21,035 bases of DNA from positions 1-21,035 of the forward strand of contig JBDRFZ010000007.1 in NCBI GenBank assembly GCA_043818395.1, given 5' to 3'. The stretch is from JBDRFZ01 sp043818395. Its GTDB lineage: Bacteria; Patescibacteriota; Patescibacteriia; 2-12-FULL-60-25. Position numbers and translations under genes: made by a program. Shown here piece by piece: positions 7,655 to 13,387 of this stretch. The stretch's first letter is position 1, and every line of letters starts with the position of its first letter. The notes beneath the pieces were generated by a model that worked only from the letters and a program-made list of their open reading frames with translations, did no database searches and had not been told where the DNA came from.

Positions 7655-7684
7655 AAAAAAGCAGCCTATCAAGGTTGCTTTTTT
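7655..7684 (+). terminator. Intrinsic terminator after the DUF4870 gene
   Basis: GCAGCCT (7661-7667), loop ATCA, AGGTTGC (7672-7678), flanked by six A and six T. One G-U pair in the stem. Confidence 0.88.
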
Positions 7685-7716
7685 GTTTTATTTAAGGTAG
7701 TTTTTCTACTATAAGA

Positions 7717-8847
7717 ATGCTTAAAGATCTTTTGATGCGTATCGATATTTTGAGAACCAGGCTTAATGAGGCTTGGCGGATTTTGAATTTGGATGCGATC
7801 AAAGAAGAGATTGCGGCCTTGGAAGTGGAAACGTCAGCGCCTGATTTTTGGAGCGACCAGGAACGCGCTCGCGGCGCTTCGCAAAAATTTTCTGATTTAA
7901 AAAAGGAATACGAAGTCTGGAATATTTTGCGGCAAAATGTTTTAGAACTTCATGAACTTGTCTTGGAAGCTGAAAAAGAAAATGATACTTCGCTCGAAGA
8001 TGAAGCTTTAAAGCGATTAGTCGAATTAGAAAAAACGTATCAATCAATGGAATTCGCCATGCTTATGAGTAGTCCGCATGATGCATCGAATGCGGTCATG
8101 TCGATTCACGCCGGCGCCGGCGGTACGGATGCGCAGGATTGGGCCGAGATGCTTATGCGCATGTATTTTCGGTTCGCTGAAAATAAAGGCTGGAAAGTGC
8201 GTCTGTTGGATGAAAGCCGCGGAGGGGAAGCTGGCATAAAATCCGTCACGTTTTTCGTGGAAGGGCGTTTTGCCTACGGCAATTTGCGTGGCGAGGCCGG
8301 CGTACATCGCCTGGTGCGCCAATCACCCTTCAATGCTGACGCGCTCCGCCAGACGTCCTTCGCGCTCATCGAAGTCCTGCCTGAATTCGACGAGACCGTG
8401 CAGATCGAGGTCAGGCCTGAGGATCTGCGTATCGACACTTTTACCTCCGGCGGTAAAGGCGGACAGTCGGTCAACACTACATATTCGGCCGTGCGCATCG
8501 TGCACCTGCCGACCAAAATAACCGTTTCGTGCCAGAATGAGCGCTCACAGACGCAGAACAAAGAAACGGCCATGAAGATTTTGAAAGCCAAACTTTTAAA
8601 GCTTAAAGAAGAGGAGATGCAAAAAGAAAAACAAGAACTGCGCGGCGAGTTCCACAGCGCGGAATGGGGCAACCAGATCCGCTCGTACGTTTTGCATCCG
8701 TACAAGATGGTGAAGGACCACCGCACCGAAGCCGAAACCGCGGATACCGAAGGCGTGCTGAACGGCAATTTGGACAAATTCATCGAAGCCGAACTGCGGG
8801 CTGAAGCCGAAAAGAGAGATATCCGTGCGGAGATGAATAAGGAATAG
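7717..8847 (+). CDS. prfB: Peptide chain release factor 2
   Basis: A 376-aa class I release factor. The N-terminal coiled-coil region (1-110) ends in SAPDFW-type RF2 signature (40-45); IHAGAGGTDAQDW (130-142) opens the core. The tripeptide SPF at 203-205 marks RF2 (UGA/UAA) instead of RF1 (PxT). The peptidyl-hydrolysis loop is SGGKGGQSVN with GGQ at 248-250. It terminates translation at UAA and UGA on the ribosome. The reading frame is continuous from the ATG, so the autoregulatory +1 frameshift of many prfB genes is absent. A TATAAG box ends 1 nt before the ATG; if it is the real -10, the start would be Met7 at 7735. The 3' half is visibly more GC-rich than the 5' half. Confidence 0.96.
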   Translation: MLKDLLMRIDILRTRLNEAWRILNLDAIKEEIAALEVETSAPDFWSDQERARGASQKFSDLKKEYEVWNILRQNVLELHELVLEAEKENDTSLEDEALKRLVELEKTYQSMEFAMLMSSPHDASNAVMSIHAGAGGTDAQDWAEMLMRMYFRFAENKGWKVRLLDESRGGEAGIKSVTFFVEGRFAYGNLRGEAGVHRLVRQSPFNADALRQTSFALIEVLPEFDETVQIEVRPEDLRIDTFTSGGKGGQSVNTTYSAVRIVHLPTKITVSCQNERSQTQNKETAMKILKAKLLKLKEEEMQKEKQELRGEFHSAEWGNQIRSYVLHPYKMVKDHRTEAETADTEGVLNGNLDKFIEAELRAEAEKRDIRAEMNKE

Positions 8848-8889
8848 CTAATTTAAGCGAAATTTTAGTCGGTTGGATATGTAAAGATC

Positions 8890-8918
8890 TTGACAAAAAG
8901 CCTTTTTTAGGCTATATT
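8890..8918 (+). promoter_or_regulatory. Strong sigma70-type promoter of the glycosyltransferase gene
   Basis: TTGACA (8890-8895), 17-nt spacer, TATATT (8913-8918): perfect -35, near-perfect -10. Predicted leader about 95 nt. The surrounding bases (GATCTTGACAAAA...TTTTTTA) recur at 10647-10670. Confidence 0.85.
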
Positions 8919-9020
8919 AAGACGTTCTTTTCAATGATGAAGAGAGCTGTCGTTTAACTCCCAGAGCGGAGTCGAGCGGCATTGTTCGTTGAAACCTGTT
9001 ACCTGGGACGGTGAAGGGTC

Positions 9021-9770
9021 ATGGAAAAAAAATTCGCAACAGTTCTTCGGACTTGGTCAAACAACGCAGACATCACGAAGTCCGTGAAGCGCGCGCTCGA
9101 AGTCGGCGCGGGCCTCGTCATCATCGTCGTGAAAGACGACGATCCCATGCACTTCGGGTGCGTGGAAGCGTGGCTCGAGGGTCAGATCAACGCCAACTCC
9201 GGGCGGATCGTGATTCTGCCCATGCGGTTCGGATACACTTGGTCGAATGCGCTCAACTACGCTTTCGACGAGATCCGACGCCACAACCTGGTTGCCGCCG
9301 TCAAAGGCGAAAGCCGGTTCGAGTTCGTCCTGAACGTCTCGAACGAGGTGCTCTACACCCGAGAGGATGTTGAAGCCATGCTCGTCGAAATTCAGAAGGA
9401 CGAGAAGCTGGCCGTAGTCGGGACTTCGTTCCAAGGTCGGAAGTCGGGCAACCCTGTGGAACTGGGCAAGTCCTACATCCATCCGAGGAATACGATGATG
9501 CTGGTGCGCTTTAGCGCGTACCAGGCCATCGGCGGCTATAGCCCGCGGTGCGACCAGCTCGGAGGTCAGGAGGATTTGGACTGGCTCATCCGTCTGGAGC
9601 AAGCGGGACTGCGCTGGTCCATGCTGGATCGTCGCATTGCGCTCCTCGTGGGCGTGAACTTTGACCAGCCAACGAAGGAGAAGCGGGAATTAAAGGCAAT
9701 CGTGGACATCATGTCCATGAACGCCGAGATCTCCTTCGCTTTCTCCAAGGCGCTCCAGCGCCTCTACTAG
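9021..9770 (+). CDS. GT2-like (GT-A fold) glycosyltransferase
   Basis: A 249-aa soluble protein. An N-terminal Rossmann-like half has ATVLRTWSNN (6-15) and LVIIVVKDDDP (32-42), and later the family-like GYTWSNALNYAFDE (71-84). The acceptor half has PRNTMMLVRFSAYQAIGGY (155-173) and QLGGQEDLDWLIRLEQAG (179-196), matching the GG-(x)n-(E/Q)D-x-D-W-x-x-R catalytic region of GT2 enzymes. Donor and acceptor are unknown. There is no membrane segment. GAAGGG lies a few nt before the ATG. It is monocistronic with a strong promoter. The gene is clearly more GC-rich than its neighbours, which suggests separate origin. Its last codons and stop recur at 10515-10531 as part of a repeat. Confidence 0.72.
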   Translation: MEKKFATVLRTWSNNADITKSVKRALEVGAGLVIIVVKDDDPMHFGCVEAWLEGQINANSGRIVILPMRFGYTWSNALNYAFDEIRRHNLVAAVKGESRFEFVLNVSNEVLYTREDVEAMLVEIQKDEKLAVVGTSFQGRKSGNPVELGKSYIHPRNTMMLVRFSAYQAIGGYSPRCDQLGGQEDLDWLIRLEQAGLRWSMLDRRIALLVGVNFDQPTKEKRELKAIVDIMSMNAEISFAFSKALQRLY

Positions 9771-9860
9771 CTCCTTCCACTAGCCATCCAGTCGAGTCCC
9801 TCGGGATTCCTGGATGGCACACCACTTGCTTGAATCTCCTCCAGGTTCACGGAAGTTGTG
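9754..9860 (+). repeat. Cassette repeat, copy 1 (gene end, long hairpin, spacer)
   Basis: Starts with TCCAGCGCCTCTACTAG (9754-9770), the last codons and stop of the glycosyltransferase gene, and contains GCCATCCAG (9783-9791) paired with CTGGATGGC (9810-9818). GAGTCC-CTCG-GGATTC is nested inside. It continues with CTTGAATCTC and CAGGTTCACGG. The hairpin has no U-tract, so it may end transcription poorly or act as an mRNA 3' stabiliser. Copy 2 lies 760 nt downstream. Confidence 0.85.
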
Positions 9861-9883
9861 GAAAAAATTGCACTTGCCATGGC

Positions 9884-9912
9884 TTGACAAATTCAAAGTT
9901 TAGCGATAGTGT
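9884..9912 (+). promoter_or_regulatory. Predicted promoter of a structured leader/ncRNA
   Basis: TTGACA (9884-9889), 17-nt spacer, TAGTGT (9907-9912). The next 240 nt carry dense secondary structure and no convincing coding region. Confidence 0.65.
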
Positions 9913-9918
9913 GAATTT

Positions 9919-10157
9919 ACAATTTAAGACAGACGTATCCAGAGCGTGGAGATGCAAAGGGAATTGGCCCAATGCTCCACCCGCAACCATCCTTCCAAAA
10001 GGAAAGGTGCGAAATCCAACCCTGCAAAGGGGAAGATATGAGGACAATAGGGATACGTCGCCGATAGGGCGCCGTTTTTGTTAAAACGACCCGATATTTC
10101 AGGCGACGTATAAAGATCCCGAAAGCCCCGTTTCCCTGGCAGGAACGGGGTTTTTTG
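9919..10157 (+). ncRNA. Candidate structured RNA (leader or small RNA) ending in an intrinsic terminator
   Basis: The 477-nt gap 9771-10247 has no convincing long gene; it holds the repeat, a promoter, this element and a tiny ORF. Predicted helices: GTGGAG (9946-9951) with CTCCAC (9975-9980); CCTTCC with GGAAAGG around 9991-10007; GGGAT (10050-10054) with ATCCC (10116-10120); TACGTCGCC (10054-10062) with GGCGACGTA (10102-10110); and inside it CGTTTT (10073-10078) with AAAACG (10083-10088). It ends in a strong terminator at 10126-10156. It could be a stand-alone small RNA, or a riboswitch-like leader controlling the gene at 10248. I do not recognise the family: tmRNA, SRP RNA and RNase P signatures are absent. 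Exact ends are estimates. Confidence 0.55.
10126..10156 (+). terminator. Strong intrinsic terminator upstream of the 86-aa gene
   Basis: CCCCGTTTCC (10126-10135), loop CTGGCA, GGAACGGGG (10142-10150), then six T; one bulged T. It separates the promoter at 9884 from the gene at 10248, so that gene may be expressed only by read-through. Confidence 0.9.
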
Positions 10158-10174
10158 TCCCCATCATCTGTCCT

Positions 10175-10246
10175 ATGGAGGCTGGGATGGAGCAGAGGTC
10201 GGAACGTCATCGTTTGTTGTTAAAAGAGCGTCTAAGAAAGGATTAA
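10175..10246 (+). CDS. Possible 23-aa basic leader peptide
   Basis: ATG at 10175 to TAA at 10244-10246 encodes MEAGMEQRSERHRLLLKERL plus RKD, strongly charged. The stop is 1 nt before the next ATG, the arrangement of a translationally coupled upstream ORF. No clear Shine-Dalgarno precedes it, so it may be chance. Confidence 0.25.
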   Translation: MEAGMEQRSERHRLLLKERLRKD

Positions 10247-10247
10247 C

Positions 10248-10508
10248 ATGGCTACCTGGAAAAAAACGAATGAAGCCTGTCACGTGTGCGGTGGTTTTAT
10301 CTTAGAGAGAACCGATCCGGTAAGAAGTTTGGGTGAGGCGCTCTGTCGGCAGAGTTATGTGTGCCAGAACGAAGAGTTAGAATGGCACCAAACACTCCGG
10401 AGGAAGTTGGAATTGGCCGGGCAGCCGCATCCTTATACGTACCTTATCGAACTTCAAAAGGAGATTGCTGAACTTCGACAAAAACATTGCGATGCTTCTA
10501 AGAAGTAA
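10248..10508 (+). CDS. Unrecognised 86-aa protein with CxxC and CxxxxxC pairs
   Basis: I do not recognise the family. Residues 11-14 are CHVC followed by GG, and residues 33-39 are CRQSYVC; two Cys pairs about 20 residues apart could bind one zinc as a ribbon or knuckle. The C-terminal third (LIELQKEIAELRQKH) is a predicted amphipathic helix or short coiled coil. No membrane segment or signal peptide is present. AAAGGA (10237-10242) stands 5 nt before the ATG, a good ribosome site. It lies between the structured RNA and the second copy of the cassette repeat, in the position a duplicated glycosyltransferase gene would occupy. Confidence 0.6.
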   Translation: MATWKKTNEACHVCGGFILERTDPVRSLGEALCRQSYVCQNEELEWHQTLRRKLELAGQPHPYTYLIELQKEIAELRQKHCDASKK

Positions 10509-10514
10509 ACGCAG

Positions 10515-10620
10515 TCCAGCGCCTCTACTAGTTCTTCCCTCTGCCATCCAGTCGAGTCCCTCGGGATTCCTGGATGGCACACGTATTACTTGAATCTCTC
10601 GCAGGTTCACGAAAGTCATG
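10515..10620 (+). repeat. Cassette repeat, copy 2, with fossil 3' end of the glycosyltransferase gene
   Basis: TCCAGCGCCTCTACTAG (10515-10531) is identical to the last codons and stop of the gene at 9021-9770 but follows the TAA of an unrelated gene. The hairpin GCCATCCAG...CTGGATGGC (10543-10551 with 10570-10578) and its loop are identical to copy 1 over about 40 nt; the following ~40 nt are diverged but alignable (CTTGAATCTC, CAGGTTCACG). Confidence 0.85.
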
Positions 10621-10649
10621 TAGAAATCGAAAATACATCGATGTTGATC

Positions 10650-10678
10650 TTGACAAAAGCCATTTTTTAAGCAAAATA
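10650..10678 (+). promoter_or_regulatory. Predicted promoter of the 130-aa gene
   Basis: TTGACA (10650-10655), 17-nt spacer, AAAATA (10673-10678), a weak -10. The context GATCTTGACAAAA...TTTTTTA matches the promoter at 8890, suggesting common descent of the two upstream flanks. Confidence 0.55.
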
Positions 10679-10713
10679 GTCTTATTCATTCAAAACGAAT
10701 CAAGGAGGCAGGA

Positions 10714-11106
10714 ATGGATTTGAAGATTTCGCGGATTGCTCGGGCTAAGCAATGGTTTGTGCTCTTTGGCGCCAATAAAGGCATCGACGTTTACATCGGT
10801 GACGAGGTGACCTGGAGCGATTTTCATCCCAAACTAGGTCATAGCAGTTTTGCTTTAGCCAGGGATGTTCTGGCACTCCTCAACCTAAGACTCGAGGATA
10901 CGCCCTTTGCGCAGATCCCTCTTGAAGAGCTTGAATCGGGCCTCGAACCAACGTCGAACGCATTATTTTCGGATTTCAAGCGTCCGCTCAAGATGCTGGT
11001 GGAATCGTTCGGCAGGCAACACAAAAAACTCATCAAGCTCTTTGCACTCAAACGAGATCCACACAATGGAATCGTTTTATGCGAACAGTACATTCAGGGG
11101 AAGTGA
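10714..11106 (+). CDS. Unrecognised 130-aa protein
   Basis: No family recognised. It is a soluble alpha/beta-looking protein: basic N-terminus (LKISRIARAKQWFVLFG), a middle part with ALARDVLALLNLRLED, and a C-terminal helix-rich part (RPLKMLVESFGRQHKKLIKLF). No Cys pairs, signal peptide or membrane helix; the only Cys is near the end. AAGGAGG (10702-10708) is 5 nt before the ATG, the strongest Shine-Dalgarno in the window. It forms a self-contained unit: own promoter upstream, intrinsic terminator 6 nt after the stop. Clear ribosome site and flanking signals make it a real gene. Confidence 0.68.
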   Translation: MDLKISRIARAKQWFVLFGANKGIDVYIGDEVTWSDFHPKLGHSSFALARDVLALLNLRLEDTPFAQIPLEELESGLEPTSNALFSDFKRPLKMLVESFGRQHKKLIKLFALKRDPHNGIVLCEQYIQGK

Positions 11107-11112
11107 CTTCTA

Positions 11113-11150
11113 CCGGGCAGCTCAACTCCAGAGCTGTCCGGTTTTGTTTT
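11113..11150 (+). terminator. Intrinsic terminator of the 130-aa gene
   Basis: CCGGGCAGCTC (11113-11123), 7-nt loop, GAGCTGTCCGG (11131-11141), then TTTTGTTTT. Eleven pairs with one G-U. Confidence 0.9.
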
Positions 11151-11157
11151 AATAAAT

Positions 11158-11187
11158 TTGTCTAATTACATCCTGGGGCGTTATCAT
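11158..11187 (+). promoter_or_regulatory. Predicted leaderless promoter of the first epimerase gene
   Basis: TTGTCT (11158-11163), 18-nt spacer, TATCAT (11182-11187), 8 nt to the ATG at 11196. Confidence 0.5.
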
Positions 11188-11195
11188 CTTCCCAT

Positions 11196-12131
11196 ATGCA
11201 AAAACTAGCAATTATTACAGGCGGCGCCGGTTTTATCGGATCGCACCTGGTTGATGCGCTCATCGCCAAAAAATGGAAAGTGGAAATTATCGATAATCTT
11301 TCTTCCGGCCGCCGGGAGAACGTGAACCCAAAGGCTAAGTTGCATGTCATGGATATACGTGAACCCGAAGCCGCCAAGCTTATTTTGAAACTTAAACCGC
11401 ATGCGGTTTTTCATCTGGCGGCGCAAGTCAGCGTTCCGGAATCCATCAAAGATCCGGTCTATGATGCGGAGGTAAACATCCATGCCACGCTTCGATTACT
11501 CGAAGCGTCAAGCGTCGTGCATGTTACACATTTTATTTTTGCCGGAACCGGCGGTGCGTTATCTTCGGAAAAAACAAAACTGCCGACAGACGAAGAGCAT
11601 GCTATCAGGCCGGAATCGCCTTATGGCATCGCCAAATTTACCAGTGAAATGTATGGTGATTTTTATCGCCATGTCCGCGGTTTGCCGTTTGTGTCATTCA
11701 GGTTCGCTAATGTGTATGGCCCCCGACAGACGCCAAAGGGTGAAGCATGCGTGGTGGCGGTTTTTATCAAGCGCATGTTAAAAGGCGAACCGGTACGCAT
11801 AAACGGAAGCGGCAAACAGACTCGCGATTATATTTTTGTGGATGATGTGGTGAGGGCTATGCTTTTTGGTTTGACGCATCCTGAAGTTGAGGGTCCGTTT
11901 AATGTGGGAACCGGACATGAAACTGATGTCTGGACATTGTTCCGTAAGCTTTCAAAAATTGCCGGTTACGATGAAAAACCGCTCGCCGGTCCGGCAGACG
12001 TGGGAGCTCCATTCAGGAGCGTTTTGGATTCTAAAAAGGCAAATCAAAAATTAGGCTGGAAGCCAAAAGTTAGTTTAGACCAAGGGCTTAAAAAGACGGT
12101 TGAGTGGCTTGAAAAAGAGAAGGGAAAATAA
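11196..12131 (+). CDS. NAD-dependent epimerase/dehydratase (UDP-glucose 4-epimerase-like, extended SDR)
   Basis: A 311-aa enzyme with an N-terminal NAD Rossmann fold: TGGAGFIGSH (8-17), acidic D33 after beta-2 (IIDNLSSG) and FHLAAQVSVP (72-81). The catalytic pair is Y143 and K147 in SPYGIAK. The third catalytic position is in AGTGGALSS (116-124), where most GalE-like enzymes have SSGGAVYG; here Thr-Gly-Gly-Ala-Leu-Ser-Ser. The C-terminal substrate domain has ANVYGPRQTP and GSGKQTRDYIFVDDV, typical of sugar-nucleotide epimerases or 4,6-dehydratases. It likely interconverts nucleotide sugars for glycan synthesis in the cytoplasm; exact sugar unknown. It is followed by a diverged paralogue. No Shine-Dalgarno; predicted leaderless. 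Confidence 0.88.
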   Translation: MQKLAIITGGAGFIGSHLVDALIAKKWKVEIIDNLSSGRRENVNPKAKLHVMDIREPEAAKLILKLKPHAVFHLAAQVSVPESIKDPVYDAEVNIHATLRLLEASSVVHVTHFIFAGTGGALSSEKTKLPTDEEHAIRPESPYGIAKFTSEMYGDFYRHVRGLPFVSFRFANVYGPRQTPKGEACVVAVFIKRMLKGEPVRINGSGKQTRDYIFVDDVVRAMLFGLTHPEVEGPFNVGTGHETDVWTLFRKLSKIAGYDEKPLAGPADVGAPFRSVLDSKKANQKLGWKPKVSLDQGLKKTVEWLEKEKGK

Positions 12132-12223
12132 GTCATCATTATAAAGATGGGAACCGGGTAATAGCCAATTTTTTACGAAATAGCAGGTTTTTTATATTTT
12201 TTTGCTAAACTTAGCCAAATCCC

Positions 12224-12252
12224 TTGACAGATTCGCGTTTTTTTGTTAAGCA
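12224..12252 (+). promoter_or_regulatory. Predicted promoter of the second epimerase gene
   Basis: TTGACA (12224-12229), 17-nt spacer, TAAGCA (12247-12252). Its position excludes the TTG at 12243 as a start and favours the ATG at 12276 or 12291. A second possible -10 (TG-C-TAAACT, 12206-12211) lies upstream and repeats the box before the disordered-protein gene at 6721-6726. Confidence 0.5.
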
Positions 12253-12290
12253 GACTAGTTCACTCCACAATCGGAATGGACGTTTCATTC

Positions 12291-13331
12291 ATGAACAAGC
12301 GCGTGCTCGTAACCGGCGGAGCCGGTTTTATCGGATCGCATCTGGTTGATGCGCTTGTTTCTCGTGGTTATGAAGTTTTAGTAATTGATAATTTATCCAC
12401 TGGTTTTCGTAAGTTATTAAATACCAGTGTCAAGTTCAAGAAGATTGATATTCGTAACAAACAGGTCATTGGAATAATCAAGAGATGGCAGCCGGAAATT
12501 ATCTTTAACCTGGCAGCTCAGATCAGCGCTCCGCTTTCTACGAAAGATCCGTATAACGATGCGCAGGTTAATATCTTTGGAACGCTGAATGTTTTGGAAG
12601 GAGCTCGCCAGGCTAAAACCAGACGTTTCGTGCATGTCAGTTCCGGCGGTCTTTTGTCTTCGGATGAGACCGTGATTCCGACCGATGAGGAGCATATTTT
12701 AAAGCCCCCGATTCCGTATTGCTTATCTAAACTCGCCGCCGAAGATTACGTGATGTTTTACAGACAGGTTCATGGACTTTCTACGGCTATTGTCAGGCCG
12801 GCAAATGTTTATGGTCCGCGTCAGAATCCTTTCGGCGCTTCCGGAGTAGTGGCGATTTTTACGGAACGCATGTTAAACAAACAGCAAGTCAGGATTGACG
12901 GCGATGGCAGACAAACGGCGGATCATATGTATGTGCAGGACCTTATCCATGCATTACTGCTTTTAGCGGATAATGAGAAAGCTGCGGGGCCGTATAATCT
13001 TGGGACTGGCATGGAAACCAGCGTGAATGAACTTTTTACCAAGATCGCAAACATGTCTGGTTATAATCTGGAACCAGTAAAGGCTCCGCCACGCATTGGT
13101 GAGGCCAAACGCCGGGCGCTGGATGCAGGCAAGATCAGATGCGAGCTTGGATGGTCGGCGCAGATGCCGCTTGACCGAGGGTTGCAGATTACAATTGACT
13201 GGTTCCGGGCGGAAAAGCGGCTTTCAAAATGTGAGCACTTAGCGCGGATCATAAAGCGTCAGACGGAAAAATTAAAAATAATACTGCCAAAAATTGAAGT
13301 AAAGACGAAACAAGTGACTGTCGTTGAATAA
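12291..13331 (+). CDS. NAD-dependent epimerase/dehydratase, paralogue of the preceding gene
   Basis: A 346-aa extended SDR. TGGAGFIGSH (8-17), D33, and FNLAAQISAP (72-81) mirror the upstream gene residue for residue; the catalytic pair is Y143/K147 (PYCLSK), and SSGGLLSSDE shares the unusual LSS after the Gly pair. The sugar domain has ANVYGPRQNP and GDGRQTADHMYVQDL. A 40-residue basic C-terminal extension (from about RLSKCEHLARIIKRQ) is absent in the paralogue and in most family members; its role is unknown. I chose ATG 12291 because homology starts at MNKRVLV and the promoter removes more upstream starts; ATG 12276 is possible. The gene probably broadens the range of sugars made by the pair. 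Confidence 0.86.
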   Translation: MNKRVLVTGGAGFIGSHLVDALVSRGYEVLVIDNLSTGFRKLLNTSVKFKKIDIRNKQVIGIIKRWQPEIIFNLAAQISAPLSTKDPYNDAQVNIFGTLNVLEGARQAKTRRFVHVSSGGLLSSDETVIPTDEEHILKPPIPYCLSKLAAEDYVMFYRQVHGLSTAIVRPANVYGPRQNPFGASGVVAIFTERMLNKQQVRIDGDGRQTADHMYVQDLIHALLLLADNEKAAGPYNLGTGMETSVNELFTKIANMSGYNLEPVKAPPRIGEAKRRALDAGKIRCELGWSAQMPLDRGLQITIDWFRAEKRLSKCEHLARIIKRQTEKLKIILPKIEVKTKQVTVVE

Positions 13332-13375
13332 CCAAAAGCCCCGAACGAAACATTTTCACCCGGGGCTTTTTGGTT
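13332..13375 (+). terminator. Intrinsic terminator of the second epimerase gene
   Basis: CCAAAAGCCCCG (13332-13343), 17-nt loop, CGGGGCTTTTTGG (13361-13373), one extra T in the right arm. The loop contains the predicted -35 of the next gene. Confidence 0.85.
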
Positions 13376-13381
13376 TATGCT
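13353..13381 (+). promoter_or_regulatory. Predicted leaderless promoter of tsaC, nested in the preceding terminator
   Basis: TTTTCA (13353-13358), 17-nt spacer, TATGCT (13376-13381), 6 nt to the GTG at 13388. The -35 is in the terminator loop. Confidence 0.45.
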
Positions 13382-13387
13382 TCGGAC

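Noticed and set aside
7735..7760. Programmed +1 frameshift site in prfB (CTTTTGA near codon 5)
   Set aside because: CTT TTG A is read in frame as Leu-Leu-Met; there is no stop codon to bypass.
8274..8783. 169-aa reverse ORF within prfB
   Set aside because: Antisense shadow of a highly conserved gene in its GC-rich half.
9011..9602. 120-aa (+) and 181-aa (-) ORFs across the glycosyltransferase gene
   Set aside because: Arg- and His-rich shadows typical of GC-rich coding DNA read out of frame; the glycosyltransferase frame has family motifs, promoter and ribosome site.
9985..10030. Cobalamin-riboswitch-like GGTGCGAAATCC followed by CCTGC
   Set aside because: The rest of the B12 core (GCCACTG box, correct GGGAA spacing) is missing and no B12-related gene follows; resemblance is too short.
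9830..10084. 84-aa forward ORF overlapping the structured RNA
   Set aside because: It begins before the predicted promoter, has no ribosome site, and its composition follows the RNA helices; the palindromic structure explains the region better.
12132..12200. Terminator after the first epimerase gene
   Set aside because: T-runs are present but I could not find a convincing stem before them.
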